NCBI RefSeq assembly: GCF_965363235.1
Contig: NC_134848.1
Span: forward strand, 61,528,181-61,592,180
Origin: Mytilus galloprovincialis
Taxonomy: Eukaryota > Mollusca > Bivalvia > Mytilida > Mytilidae
Length of the DNA: 64,000 bases
Direction: 5' to 3'
Shown here: positions 8,819 through 19,325 of the stretch, piece after piece
Layout: every line of letters begins with the position of its first letter
Position numbering within the stretch: position 1 is the stretch's first letter
Notes under the pieces: model-generated
What the model was told of the DNA's origin: nothing
The model's database searches: none
Seen by the model: the letters and a program-made list of their open reading frames with translations, nothing else
Position numbers and translations under genes: made by a program

Positions 8819-11598
8819 TTACCAGCCTCTCCCACCATTTCCACCATTGCCACCTGTCCACTGACCACCATTTCCGCCATCTCCGTTATTCCAACCATCT
8901 CCTCCATTTCCACCTCTCCATCGACCACCATTTCCCCCGTATCCGCCATACCCTCCGCCTCCGCCTCCGCCATTCCCACCATTCCAAACACCACCGTTTC
9001 CACCATTCCCAGTTCTGGCGTTCCAATCAGGTTGAGGTTTAGGTTTTGGTTTTGGATCTGAAAAAAAACCAGTAATGAGTGAGAGCAATCGGTTTCTCGA
9101 ACATAATCTATAAATACAATAGTGAATATTATATACTGTTTAAAACATATGGAATTGAAACACAGACTTGATGATCAGATGTAAATGTGTTCAATTAGAT
9201 ATCGCAGATCAAATTTATTCGTTTATAGTGTATTAATGTACGTTTTTTGATTGAGTTAAGCCTGCCAATCCTATTGTTTCAGAAAAAGGGGGAAGGCTTG
9301 GATCCATTAAAACGTTTAATCCCGCTGCAAATGTTTGCACCTGTCCTAAATCAGGAATTTGATGTACAGTAGTTGTAGTTTGTTTATATAGTTTATACGT
9401 GTTTCTCGTTTCTCGTTTTTTTATTCTATATAGATTAAACCGTTGCTCTCATCATATATACCAGATACAAAAAATATATATATTTAAGATATGATGTAGA
9501 CGAATAAGATACAGTATAATGGTTTTTATATAGCGAATATTTTAGGAATACAAATATTGCTATCAAAGTTTTCTGAAACTTAGTATATCTTTTACATGAT
9601 AGATTTGTTGAATGAAACAAATACAGTACAAACAAATACTTCCTACTTATGGAGTCTTCTCCTGAATGTATTATAACATTTGAGCATACAACCATTATAT
9701 TCATACTGGTCTAATGGGACGAAAAAGGAGAAAGAGCTCGAGAGATCGAAGGGAAGATCGAAAGTGAAAGAAGATGACTGGTCTTAATAAAGGAAAGAGA
9801 GAAAGAGATCGAAGGAAAGACATAGAATGTGAAAGAAGATGATTTGTCTAAAGAAAGGAAAAAGTAGAAAGAGATCGAAGGCATCGAAAATGAACGAAGA
9901 TGATATGGAATGTACGTCAGCTGTTTAAGGGAACACATGTGCTTAGTTGAACTCATCGTTATAAAAAAGGCGACTTTTTGGGCAATGGTAATATATATGA
10001 ATGATGCACACTAGTCGATGATATTTTATTTCGAATACTTACAAATAAAAATGCCTTATTATAGATGAGAATCGAAAACGAGGGACAATCAAATGGTTTC
10101 ACGTACCGAAATAGGCAACTCTTCCAAGTAATGTTTAACATAAAAACAACGGGTATGGACTATCCAACGATGACACAAAATCAGACCGTTAAGGTAGATA
10201 ATAAGTATATACTTTTTGAGACAGAATTTTCTTATAAAATGCCAAAATGAAGATTTTACTTGCTTTTATTTAAAAAATTTAATAAAAAGTATGATCACTG
10301 TGCTATTTTTCAAGCTATGAGTCGTTGAAAATTGCATAAATTTGGTTAGATTGTTCATGAAAAAACACATTTGTGTGCATTTAAAAAAATCTATGAGACA
10401 GAAATTTGATATAAATTGTGAGAAAATAGGTTTTAATATATGTTTGAGAAAATAAAAAGAAAAAATGGTGTCACCGAATTTGTTTTCTTGCTACAAGTAA
10501 AAATAAAAAAAATCCCTGTTAGTCCAGTATAATTTTTTTGCTAAAAGAGTTATCTCCCCTTTAATGGCTCATTTGAAAAGTGATTATAGTTTGAATATTT
10601 TAAATAATACAATAAATCAACAAGTTTTCTTTGTATAAATAAACAGTCTTAACTATTAAATTGTAAATCTGTCTCCAAATTTGCAGATTTGGGTAAATAA
10701 CTAGACCGATTTTGTACTGTGATTGTACAATCCAAGATGGCGGTATACCATGAATCTACCTTAACAGCCAAAAACACAGAGAAAGCCTTACAGTAATGCA
10801 GACGTCTTATAAGACATCTTGATTTTGACTACCATTTGGCCTACGGTAATCGATGGCCTGCAATTATATTGAAGATGAACATCCAACCAGCGATTTGAAT
10901 CAGACATGATAACTGAGCTATAAGGTCATAGCAAATGACTTAACTCTGCACTTCATTTATTGTGGTCTATTGACTGATAGACTACACCTTCCCCCTAAAC
11001 AGAGCCTTTTCTACAAAAGGGGAATCATAGTTCTGTTTAATTTGAGAACTAGTACGTTATGAATAACTACAATGATTTTATCAACAAACACACGTAATTA
11101 AGATACTGTATGTTGTTAACGCTATATTTTGACGTTGTTGGCATAGTTATAGTTACGAAGTCAACGTCTTATTCAAACGTCTTTATAACTCAACAGCACC
11201 CGAATGTGCTAATGTTCCATGAATTAAAACTAATTTGGTTTATCTTATACTTTTAAAATTTTATCTCAAAGATAAAAAGTATAAAAAAAAATTTTGAATA
11301 GGTCCGTTAAACTGGCAGATAAATAAAAATAAAAAATTGGATGATTTGAATTTAGAGTAAAATATTAATGATTATATATTACTTTAATCGTTTTCTAGCT
11401 GTCAATCAATTGCCATCAACCAGATCTGTACATGGAATCATTTCAGAAAAATACTTTGCAGTGGAATCAATTTAATTAAAGACTTCTGAAATAGTGTTAA
11501 CAACATAATTATTACTAATAAATCATATACTTACGCCTATGCCAAGTCCCAGAAACTGAAACAACCAGACAGACCACTAAGATGATAGAAAGCTTCAT
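8819..11598 (-). CDS. Gene C: secreted Gly/Asn/Trp-rich protein, Kunitz-less paralogue (100 aa)
   Basis: Two exons are inferred: 11535-11598 (signal peptide MKLSIILVVCLVVSVSG then TWHR, donor GTAAGT, phase 1) and 8819-9057 (acceptor TTTTTTTTCAG, stop TAA). The joined frame has no stop. After the predicted cleavage near residue 17 comes a Pro-Lys linker (PKPKPKPQPD), then GGNGGVWNGG, a Gly/Tyr run (GGGGGGGYGGYGG) and further GGNGG units with Trp every 10-15 residues, ending GGRGW. In genes A and B the same Pro-Lys linker leads into the Kunitz domain. Here it runs straight into the Gly-rich tail, and no Kunitz exon was found in the 2.5-kb intron. It is likely a structural extracellular protein. 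No catalytic residues are visible. Splice sites are by eye. Confidence 0.75.
9290..9450 (+). repeat. Dispersed repeat fragment in gene C intron
   Basis: The part with TTAATCCCGCTGCAAATG, TTTGCACCTGTCC and AAATCAGGAA resembles the start of the Penelope-type 3' tail at 61800-61865 (TTTAACCCCGTCGCATTTT, GCGCCTGTCCCAAATCAGG). It then continues differently, so it may be a separate but related family. Confidence 0.4.
9715..9910. repeat. Purine-rich tandem repeat, three units of about 65 bp
   Basis: GAAAGAAGATGA and GAAAGAGATCGAAGG recur three times with period about 65. It lies in the gene C intron and codes for nothing recognisable. Confidence 0.6.
10187..10766. mobile_element. MITE in gene C intron (about 580 bp)
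   Basis: The ends read GTTAAGGTAGAT on the left and ATCTACCTTAAC on the right and stay partly alike further in (GTATA-AC). The inner part at 10300-10450 (CAAGCTATGAGTCGTTGAAA, CACATTTGTGTGCAT) recurs in both arms of the inverted-repeat element at 34949-36796. Confidence 0.65.
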
Positions 11599-11850
11599 TA
11601 TCTGCACATGTCTACCTTGAGAGAGGAGTACAGATGCTTTATAGTCTTGATGAGGACATACAAACACGGATATGAGTAAGGCAACGGGATATGTTTAATT
11701 ATTTATATGAAATCACTTTATACTTCAGCACAACTATTGTATTGTAAGTTGTACAATAAGAGGAAATGATTGCTGAATAGGTACAACCTTATTTTATATT
11801 TTGCAACGTATAAGGAAAATGTAAAATAAACTAAAAGGAAATTCATAATT
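11599..11850 (-). promoter_or_regulatory. Gene C promoter with TATA box
   Basis: TATAAAG on the minus strand at 11637-11643 lies 39 bases before the start codon, inside the block shared with A, B, D and E (GAGAGAGG next to the start, ACACGGATATGAGTAAGGC and CAACGGGAT beyond it). A further part with GTACAATAAGAGG and AATGATTGCTGAATAGGTAC matches gene B's upstream region (CAATGAGACAG, AATGATTGCTGATTGGGTAC). Confidence 0.65.
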
Positions 11851-11934
11851 GACAAGGGTTCGGAGTGACTTATAGCATTATAGCTTTAATATACTAGTAC
11901 TTGAAAACATATACAGTAAATAAACTCAGCATAG

Positions 11935-12062
11935 ATACCAGGCTTACAATTTTGTACGACAGAGGTGCTTTGTGGTAAACCTTTTTGAATAAAAAGTTAT
12001 CGATACCAGGCTTACCATTTTGTACGACAGAGGTGCTTTTGGTAAACCTTTTTAAATAAAAT
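11935..12062. repeat. Two tandem copies of about 62 bp
   Basis: GATACCAGGCTTAC, TTTTGTACGACAGAGGTGCT and GGTAAACCTTTTT occur twice in a row. The motif resembles the outer edge of dispersed repeat family 1. Confidence 0.65.
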
Positions 12063-12414
12063 GTTATCTTTTCTTACAACTATTTTAGAAGAGATGTCGG
12101 TTATGATAGCAACACCATAAGATATTATCTGAGATAAAAGAAGTTACAGCAAAATCAAAGCGATCAATTGTGTAATGTTTACTCCTTTATTATTTTACGG
12201 TACACGTTTAGGGCCATAGTGAAGAAGAAGAATACATATACATGTCGTAATTACGTGATTATTCCGATATAGCATGTCGTTTACACGAGATATAAGAGTC
12301 GTAATTATGGAGCTAAGATAAGAAAATTGATAGTCATTCAAATACACATGTGAAGAGATAATGAAATAATTTGATTAAAGAATTATTTATTTATCATAAA
12401 TTATTCAGTTCAGA

Positions 12415-12625
12415 AATTCATGAACGATAACATTGATATGAGCATCAATATAAATTTATTGTTTACAAAACTTTGAACTTTTCGACATACTAAACATTTT
12501 CTACCCCAGGAATAGATTACCTTAGCTGTGTTAAACAAAAAAACAAAAAACGATTTATTAACAAACTTCGTTATACAAAACGTATCATAAAAAACTAAAG
12601 ACTGCATGAACAACATGACCTCCAC
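12415..12625 (-). repeat. Partial copy of dispersed repeat family 1
   Basis: Minus-strand ATCTATTCCTGGGG, TTTGTAAACAATAAATTT and nearby parts match the first half of family 1. The end with GACGAAACGCGCGTC is missing. Confidence 0.4.
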
Positions 12626-14095
12626 TTAAGGATCTCGGGTTTTCTAGTTTCGCGAAAAACGGTACTAAAACAATATAATTTAAAATTTAAGAATAAACAT
12701 GCAAAAGTAAACATCCATTTTTTTGCTGGTGTTTAAATATAATGAACTTGTCAAACGTACAAACAAGAAATGGAAAACATTAAAACCCCTAATCTATAAG
12801 ATAACACAAAAAGATAAAAGATAAGTTACAGAAGATACATGAAGCAGTCCTATATTTTCAATTGCAGATCCTTATCAATGGTTGTTTAACAAAAATCAAA
12901 AATGGTGATATCCCATATTAACAGTGGAAAACTTTAAAGGTCCATATATTGCCTGTCTTTGAGTTTTTTTCTTTTGACGTGTTGACCATTGGTATTTATC
13001 ATTGTTCCTTTAACAGGTTTTTCGTGTGTTATTTGCATCGTTTCGTCCGTTTAAATGGACGGCACAGTCCGTACTTATGCCCTTTCATCCGTAAATCCTA
13101 CTGTTTTACTTTTGTATCTACTTATGCTACTGGACTTCTATCATTGATTTAATGTAATCATCACAGAGTTTTATTTCTTCTTTTGAATGATTCTTCTTGT
13201 TAGTTTTGTCATCACATAGACTTTGTCAACTAATATAGTTTGACAAATGTTTGTGTCTTCTCCCCTTCTTCCCCCTTTTAACACAAATGGTTTTGATAGG
13301 AATAATGGTAGGTCTTGACATCCATGTCAGTTTATGACTATACTTAGTTGGACTATATAGCCAGTGTTTTGTTCTTTTGTTTGTCTTTTCATTTGCATAT
13401 TTTTTTCTCGACAAAGTTATTAGTTTGGATGCAGGTCATTGTTTAAAAGATTTATTTATTCTTAACAGCTTTGTTGATTCCTGTAACCATTTTTAATTTA
13501 ATAAAATCTTATGTCTGTGTCAATGTTTGTGGCTGTTTCGTTCCCGAATATGTCTATGTCAATGCCTGTGGTTGTTTTGTCCCATAGCGCACGATGAGCC
13601 CAGCAGTCAGCACTCTTTTTCAAACATGATTATTCATCGATTTTTTTATGTTGTTAGTTTACTGTATTGGATTTTAAAGTTTATAATTCTAAACGTGTTT
13701 TTTTGTGTATACTTAGCCTCTCCAGTTTATTGAAAAAGACGTTTATGTTTGACCAATTTACATACTTTCAAACTTTCAAATTCAAGCAAAAAGCCGTTTT
13801 CAAACATGCACATATGTCTGAAAAGATACTCAGATTGACTCAATGGGATCATCAACGCATCTTTGATCCTTTCAGCCAAATCATACATACGATACACACC
13901 GAATGGGACGAAAGAAACCGAGGGGACGCATCAAACAGGTAGTTAAAATAGACCAGATAGTTTCTCTACAAAAAAGATTCACATAAACACTATTCAAAGG
14001 ATACTTGAAAGGATACCATTATCTACTTTGCTGTCATCTGACTTCTGTTCATTTCCTATACTTAAAAACTAGAGAAAATTGATTAGTGTTGTCGT
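12626..14095. other. Long AT-rich spacer, nothing firm
   Basis: Some open stretches of 60-90 codons occur (such as 13667-13942) but they have no recognisable domain, Kozak-like start or splice pattern. No repeats shared with the rest of the window were seen. Confidence 0.4.
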
Positions 14096-14099
14096 TTTT

Positions 14100-14183
14100 A
14101 ACCATTTTACGGAGGACCTTTGCATTGATACCGGTACATCTCGCGTGCTTATCAAACACTTTACCATATGAGCTAGTCCGCCG
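14100..14183 (-). tRNA. Decayed tRNA-Ile-like sequence, perhaps a SINE head
   Basis: On the minus strand a 7-bp acceptor stem (GGCGGAC with GTCCTCC, one mismatch) and a 4-bp anticodon stem with loop TTGATAA (anticodon GAT, Ile) can be drawn. The A-box-like TAGCTCATATGG and B-box-like GGTATCAAT are present. The D and T stems pair badly, so it is unlikely to be a working tRNA. Confidence 0.35.
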
Positions 14184-14654
14184 GTTGGCCAGTAAAAGAG
14201 ATACAATATATACCAATTGATATGGGGACTTCGTTTTTCTACTATTACAGTAGAAAATTCAAAAAAAAAAAATCGGGAAAATTTCCCGAATTTTTCATTG
14301 TACTAATGAACTCAAAATCGTTCAATTTTTTTTTTGTCGCGTTTTTTAATTTCCGGACCTGCGCAGAACACATAACTCTACTTCCTTCTTCCGGTCTTGT
14401 TGTCGTGAGACTTTGATTAGTCTAGTAAAATATAGGAACTCAAGGAACACAATACCAATATTTCATTTTTAATCATTATTTGTCTTTGGTATGAAGAAAC
14501 GTTACCTGATGCATTGCGTTTCTTTGTTTACATTGAACATGACGTTATAACTTAAATAACGTCACAAGTAAAATCCCTAACAACAGAACCAAAATCGGAA
14601 ACGTTACGGTATTTCCGTTTCTTTTTTTAACAAATATTTAAGTTACAAAAAAAT

Positions 14655-14870
14655 TAATTTAAACAAACTTCGTCCCCATTCACAGGTAATGCCTGCCTCA
14701 TATTATTCAAACTCATTAGCAAAAATCGAAAAACGACAAACAGATAAAGGACCAGTACACAAAACACAACATAGAAAACTAAAGGCTGTGCAACACAAAC
14801 CCCACCAAACTTTGGGTGTGATCTCAGTTGCCCCAGAAAGTTATCAACAAAATGACAAATGATAACTTTA
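14655..14870 (-). mobile_element. Solo 3' tail of the Naiad-type element
   Basis: The minus strand reads GATCACACCCAAAGTTTGG, GTTTTCTATGTTGTGTTT and GTCGTTTTTCGATTTTTGC, which follow the order of the terminal repeat of the Naiad-type element at 33290-33550. It is an old 5'-truncated copy. Confidence 0.5.
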
Positions 14871-15084
14871 AACAGTATCCGACAAGTCTTGGAGATTTTT
14901 TTTGGTAGACAACAAGAATTAAGTGATAAAAGAAAATGATAAAAATTCAATTCCAATATTTCACTATTTAGGTCAATTTTGTGGTATGCTTACTCAAATG
15001 GTCTATCAACAATGCAAAACCGTAAAACATAATACATTCATGAAAATTCATATTGTGCACTCACTAAAAATACTTTTCAACATT

Positions 15085-15445
15085 TAAAAATTTGAAAGTA
15101 AATAATATCTATTTATCATTTACATCAAATAGGTGCTATCATGGCTATGGTCGTGTTGAACGTGCAGTTAGTAGAGAGTATTTCCATATTGAGACATCAC
15201 TTAAGATTAAGGCCTACAACGAAAGAGAAGATTCTGTTATGGGTTTTCCGTTTTGACAGATGCAACATTTAAAAATTAGAAAATAAATAATATCTATTTA
15301 ATATTTAAATCAAATAGGTGCTATGGTCGTTTTGAACGTGCAATAAGTAGAGAGCTTTTCGATATTGTGACTTCACTCAAGATGTAGGCCCACAACGCAA
15401 GCGAAGATCTTCTGTTATGGGTTTTCAGTTTTGACAGATGCAACT
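15085..15445. repeat. Tandem duplication, two copies of about 180 bp
   Basis: ATAATATCTATTTA, CAAATAGGTGCTAT, GAACGTGCA, AGTAGAGAG, TTCTGTTATGGGTTTT and TTTTGACAGATGCAAC appear in the same order twice. The copies have diverged clearly, so it is not recent. Confidence 0.75.
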
Positions 15446-15636
15446 TCAAACACCTTTATTGTCTGTACATAAATATTGATACCAAACGAGTGGTAAATTT
15501 CCCTTTGAAACAATATATGCCAGCAATTATTAGGAATATGTATTACTCTTATATGACTTGAGTAAACTGGTGTTGAACCTCGGTAACTACATGTAATCAC
15601 TGATTTCTTACAAGCTCTCTTTTTTTTTGTTTCGTA

Positions 15637-15890
15637 TACATTGAGGGGGTCTCAGTAGCTAAGTGGTCTACTAGTGTAATCACTAGCCAATCAACACTGA
15701 GGTGTGAGTTTGAACCTGGCTCGTGCAGGTGCACTCGACTCCAATCTTAATTGTTTCTGATTGTCAGTTTTCCTATAGAAGGTCGGTGGGTTTCTCTGGG
15801 CACTCCGGCTTCCTCTACCAATAAAAACAGCCCGAATGTGGCGCTTAAAAATGGTGTAAAAACACTATCAATCAATCAATCAATCAACCT
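15637..15890 (+). mobile_element. tRNA-derived SINE
   Basis: The head has an A-box-like TAGCTAAGTGG and a B-box-like GTGAGTTTGAACCTGGC at tRNA spacing. A central part TCTCTGGGCACTCCGGCTTC resembles the conserved core shared by many invertebrate tRNA SINEs. The tail is (ATCA)n after GTGTAAAAACACT. It lies between cluster genes B and C and is about 250 bp long. Confidence 0.8.
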
Positions 15891-16259
15891 ATACATTGAA
15901 AGTACAGACTTAAATAGTATGAAACAAATGCAAGCTCAGCATATTTTAGATTAGTTGTAGCCTCAACAAGTTCATGTTCATGTCAAAAGTGTTTTATGTG
16001 TCATACCTTAACATTTCATTGATAGTTTTAGGCAGATTTTTCATAGTTCCTGTTAAACTTTGTGACACCTTTTTCAACACTGGATGATTTTGAGCTTGAC
16101 ATATTTTGAAACATCTATCCATTGTTGGAGACTGTTATGTTGACCTCTGAATATTTTGCTTATCTCTGTTTCCGAGTTGCTTTTGTCGTTTACCCAACAT
16201 TTAATTTGGTTTAAGATATATAAAAATACCAACAAATAAAGATGTATTTGAATAGAGTA

Positions 16260-16475
16260 TTTATATTGATTTTTTGTTACATTTGATAGAATATGAATGC
16301 AAATAAACGAGTATAATCCTTTCACATGGTAAAGTGTCGATAGTCCGGAACCTGGTTAGTGTTTGTACCACAATTTTCAAGATTTCTACCATTCCAAAAT
16401 CCATCGCTCCCGCCATTCCCACCGTTTCCCCAATTTCCACCTTTCCAAACACCACACTTTATTTGTTTATTAGGT
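16260..16475 (-). pseudogene. Duplicate of the gene B 3' end
   Basis: The minus strand reads VWKGGNWGNGGNGGSDGFWN followed by a tail ending near QVPDYRHFTM, matching the end of gene B and its 3' flank (AAATAAACGAGTATAATCC at both places). No good splice acceptor stands before it, so it is taken as a leftover of a tandem duplication of about 240 bp and not as an alternative last exon. In this copy the C-terminal QVPD is in frame with the Gly-rich part, unlike in gene B. Confidence 0.55.
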
Positions 16476-16651
16476 ATCTAAAACACCAACACATAAAGAC
16501 GCATATGGATAGATGTATTTATATTTTTTTTTACATTAAATAATATATACAAGTAAATGCAAATAAACGAGTATAATCCTGTCACATGTTAAAGTGTCAT
16601 TAGTCCGGAACCTGTTCAGTGATTATACCATGATTTTCACGGTTTTCTCCA

Positions 16652-18511
16652 TCACCCATTAAAATTTCTACCATTCCAAAATACACTGCCTCCGCCATTT
16701 CCGCCATTCCCACCATTCCAAACACCACCGCTTCCGCCATTTCCACCATTCCAACTGCTTCCACCATTCCCACCAACCCAAACGCCACCGCTTCCTCCAT
16801 TTCCACCAGATGGTTGCCATGTTGAAGTTCTTGTGTTCCAACCTCCCGTTCCACCACTATTCCCTTGATGACAACCTTAATATAAAAGATATATGGTCTA
16901 GTGCTTTCAACACGTTTAGTCAGTTGAACTGAGCGTTAACATTTTTAAATTATATTAGATTCAACATGCCAAAGAGTTTCAAAAAACTAAACAATTTCAA
17001 CCGTAATTTATTATAGGTCAAATGCATTTTTATAATAATCAATATTCACTTATAAGGAAATTGATCGATATGAGATTGTGTTGATCTTTCAAAACATGTT
17101 GTGATAAACTTTTGAATGGTAGGAAGTTCTTTCTACAATACTGGTACCTTGTGAATCACATGTGAAATATATTGTTCAAGATATTATCGGCATAAGTTTG
17201 TAGATATACTTATCCATAACATTTGCATTCATTTAATTACAATATTGTAGATTATGAAATTGTTATGTCAACTTTCCCACTTATTTTGCCACCACGTATT
17301 TCGTGACAACAGAAGGTAAAACCAAAAAAGTAAGGAATTGGCCGTTTTAGAATCTAAAGCATGATGGGTAATTTCATTGTTCGTACCTCAAAATGAAAAA
17401 AACGTCACGTCATTGGTTAAATTTCCATTGTTTATGAAATTTTTAACCAATCAGGACGTTTTGGTGTACACATTTGAAAATATTACCCAGAATGCATTAG
17501 ATTCTGAAACGGTGAATTTGATATAAAAATTTTACTCACATGTGTCACTACATTCTCTGAAAGTTTTGAAACGATTTGCGTTCCCCTTACAACCTTTGTA
17601 GTGAAATTCCTCGCACCGTCCGGTTGCCGTGTTATAGTAGAAACGTCTTAACCAGGAGGAACACCGTCCTGAATCTGGTGGTAAGTTACAACTAGGTTTA
17701 GGTGTTGGTCCTAAAAAAAAACCAATAACATATGGTGGTAAGGTACAATTAGGTTCAGGTTTTGTTCCTGGAAAAACATTAAATCTGAAGGTAAAGGTCA
17801 ATGTGTTCAGGTTTTGTTCCTGAAAAAATATAAAATCTGAAGGTAAAGTATGGTGGTAAGGTACAATTAGGGTCAAGTTTTGTTCCTGGAAAAAATATAA
17901 AATCTGAAGGTAAAGTACAATTAGGGTCAGGTTGTGTTCCTGGGAAAACATAAAATCTGAAGGTAAGGTACAATTAGGGTCAGGTTTTGTTCCTGGAAAA
18001 ACATAAAATCTGAAGATAAGGTACAATTAGGGTCAGGTTTTGTTCCTGGAAAGGTACAATTAAGAAAAAAATTGGTCCTAGAAAAACATAATAGCTGTCA
18101 TATTTTATTGTGAAAGTAATCTATTCCCCGTTAATATGAAACAGACACAAAAGATATGAGATATCATGTTTTTTTTTCTAATTATAAGCTTTATAAAATA
18201 TAGTACCCATAGAGTATAAAATAATCAAATGTATGTGTATTTAAAAGACAGCTAAATATAGCCATATTCAAGCCTAATTAACGCGCAAACTATTTAAACT
18301 AAAAAAAAAAACAATCTAAAATGCAAAATCAATGAGTGGGACCTTTTAAAGTAAATTAGTAGTCTTAGGATAATCATATAAATATAGTATAAAACTTGTA
18401 AAAAAAAGGTGAACAAAATAACTATATTTTATAATTGATATACTTACGCCTATTCCAAGTTCCAGATACTGCTACAATCAGACAGACGACTAGGATGATA
18501 TAAAGCCTCAT
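16652..18511 (-). CDS. Gene B: secreted Kunitz and Gly/Asn-rich protein (152 aa)
   Basis: Three exons are inferred: 18448-18511 (signal peptide MRLYIILVVCLIVAVSG, then TWNR), 17540-17710 (Kunitz) and 16652-16875 (Gly-rich), with GTAAGT and GTGAGT donors and phase-1 joins. Kunitz cysteines fall at about residues 29, 38, 54, 62, 75 and 79, spacing 8-15-7-12-3, the exact BPTI pattern, with the sixth Cys codon split by intron 2. The P1 and P1' residues are Ser-Ser and are followed by Trp. The tail has WNTRTSTWQPSGGNGG and SSWNGGNGGSGGVWNGG units. Compared with the duplicate at 16260-16475, a 22-23 base length difference makes the frame end early at TGA, leaving QVPD out of frame. Likely secreted matrix or protease-inhibitor-like protein. 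Intron 1 holds an array of extra splice-acceptor copies. Confidence 0.82.
17760..18085 (-). repeat. Array of Kunitz-exon acceptor copies in gene B intron 1
   Basis: Minus-strand units of about 53 bp repeat the 3' splice site and the start of the Kunitz exon: a T-rich run, CCAG, then GAACAAAACCTGACCC and TAATTGTACCTTA, comparable to the true GGACCAACACCTAAACCT and AGTTGTAACTTA. Exon-like starts fall at 17767, 17819, 17885, 17939, 17992 and 18045, and a seventh, CTAG-type, at 18077. Those at 17767 and 17992 are in frame with the Kunitz exon (57 and 282 bases before it), and the frame is open throughout. Confidence 0.75.
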
Positions 18512-18760
18512 ATTTCTATAAGCCTCTAAATTGAAAGAGGGTTACATGTGTTTTATAGTACGAGTGGATTTGAAATATTACGGATATTGGTAAAGCGACA
18601 ATATGCGTTTCTGAATTATCTATCTAACGTCATGGAAAGATTTCCCCCACTTCAGCTCTGGTTATGACTGTTTCTATTGTACAATGAGACAGAAATGATT
18701 GCTGATTGGGTACAGACTTATATAATCTTTTGATACGTTTACGGAAAAAGGAAACATAAA
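18512..18760 (-). promoter_or_regulatory. Gene B promoter with TATA box
   Basis: TATAAAA on the minus strand at 18551-18557 lies about 40 bases before the start codon. Next to it are the cluster-wide blocks (GAGTGGATTTGAAA, TTACGGATATTGGTAAAGCGAC) and, further out, TTTCCCCCACTTCAG in place of TTTCCGATACTTCAG, then GTACAATGAGACAG. Confidence 0.65.
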
Positions 18761-19106
18761 AAACAAGGTTCAGGGGTTACTTATTACTCTTATTTAAATC
18801 AATAGCTCATACTAAATACTTGATTTGATGTGAAGTGTTTATATCCACAATGTTAGACAACACATTACCTATGAAGACTGGTTAATGATAGGGCAGACGT
18901 CAACATTGAATAATTTATCTCAAAAATTATTATTTAAACTATTTCAAAATTAGTACGTTAATTCGTGTCATATTATCTAAAACATATCATTATGTGATCA
19001 TGGTTGTTTCAATGTGTATATTTTCCTATGAGATTGGGTATGACAGTGGTAATTTGATTTATTTGACGATCTGCACTTTGTGTATTTTACTTAAATCTTA
19101 AGGCAT

Positions 19107-19325
19107 AAAAAAAAATCGATCTCTACCAAATAATTCCAATTAAACCTATGTAGAAAGCAATAATCCTTGGCGCGGCCAAAAAAAAGAAATCGATCTCTAC
19201 CAAATAATTCCAATTAAACCTATGTAAAAAGCAATAATCCTTGGCGCGGCCAAAAAAAAATCGATCTCTACCAAATAATTTCAATTAAACCTATGTAGTA
19301 AGCAATAATCCTTGGCGCGGTAAAG
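19107..19325. repeat. Tandem repeat, three units of about 70 bp
   Basis: ATCGATCTCTACCAAATAAT, TCAATTAAACCTATGTA and AGCAATAATCCTTGGCGCGG recur three times separated by runs of A. The copies are nearly identical. Confidence 0.9.

Noticed and set aside
13667-13942. 91-codon plus-strand gene
   Set aside because: No domain, no homologous pattern known to me, and AT-rich first half. It is within chance expectation for 64 kb.
17532-18026. A single 164-codon minus-strand gene
   Set aside because: It is the Kunitz exon plus the upstream acceptor array read through as one frame. The signal-peptide exon and splice sites explain the Kunitz part better. The array is reported separately as possible alternative exons.
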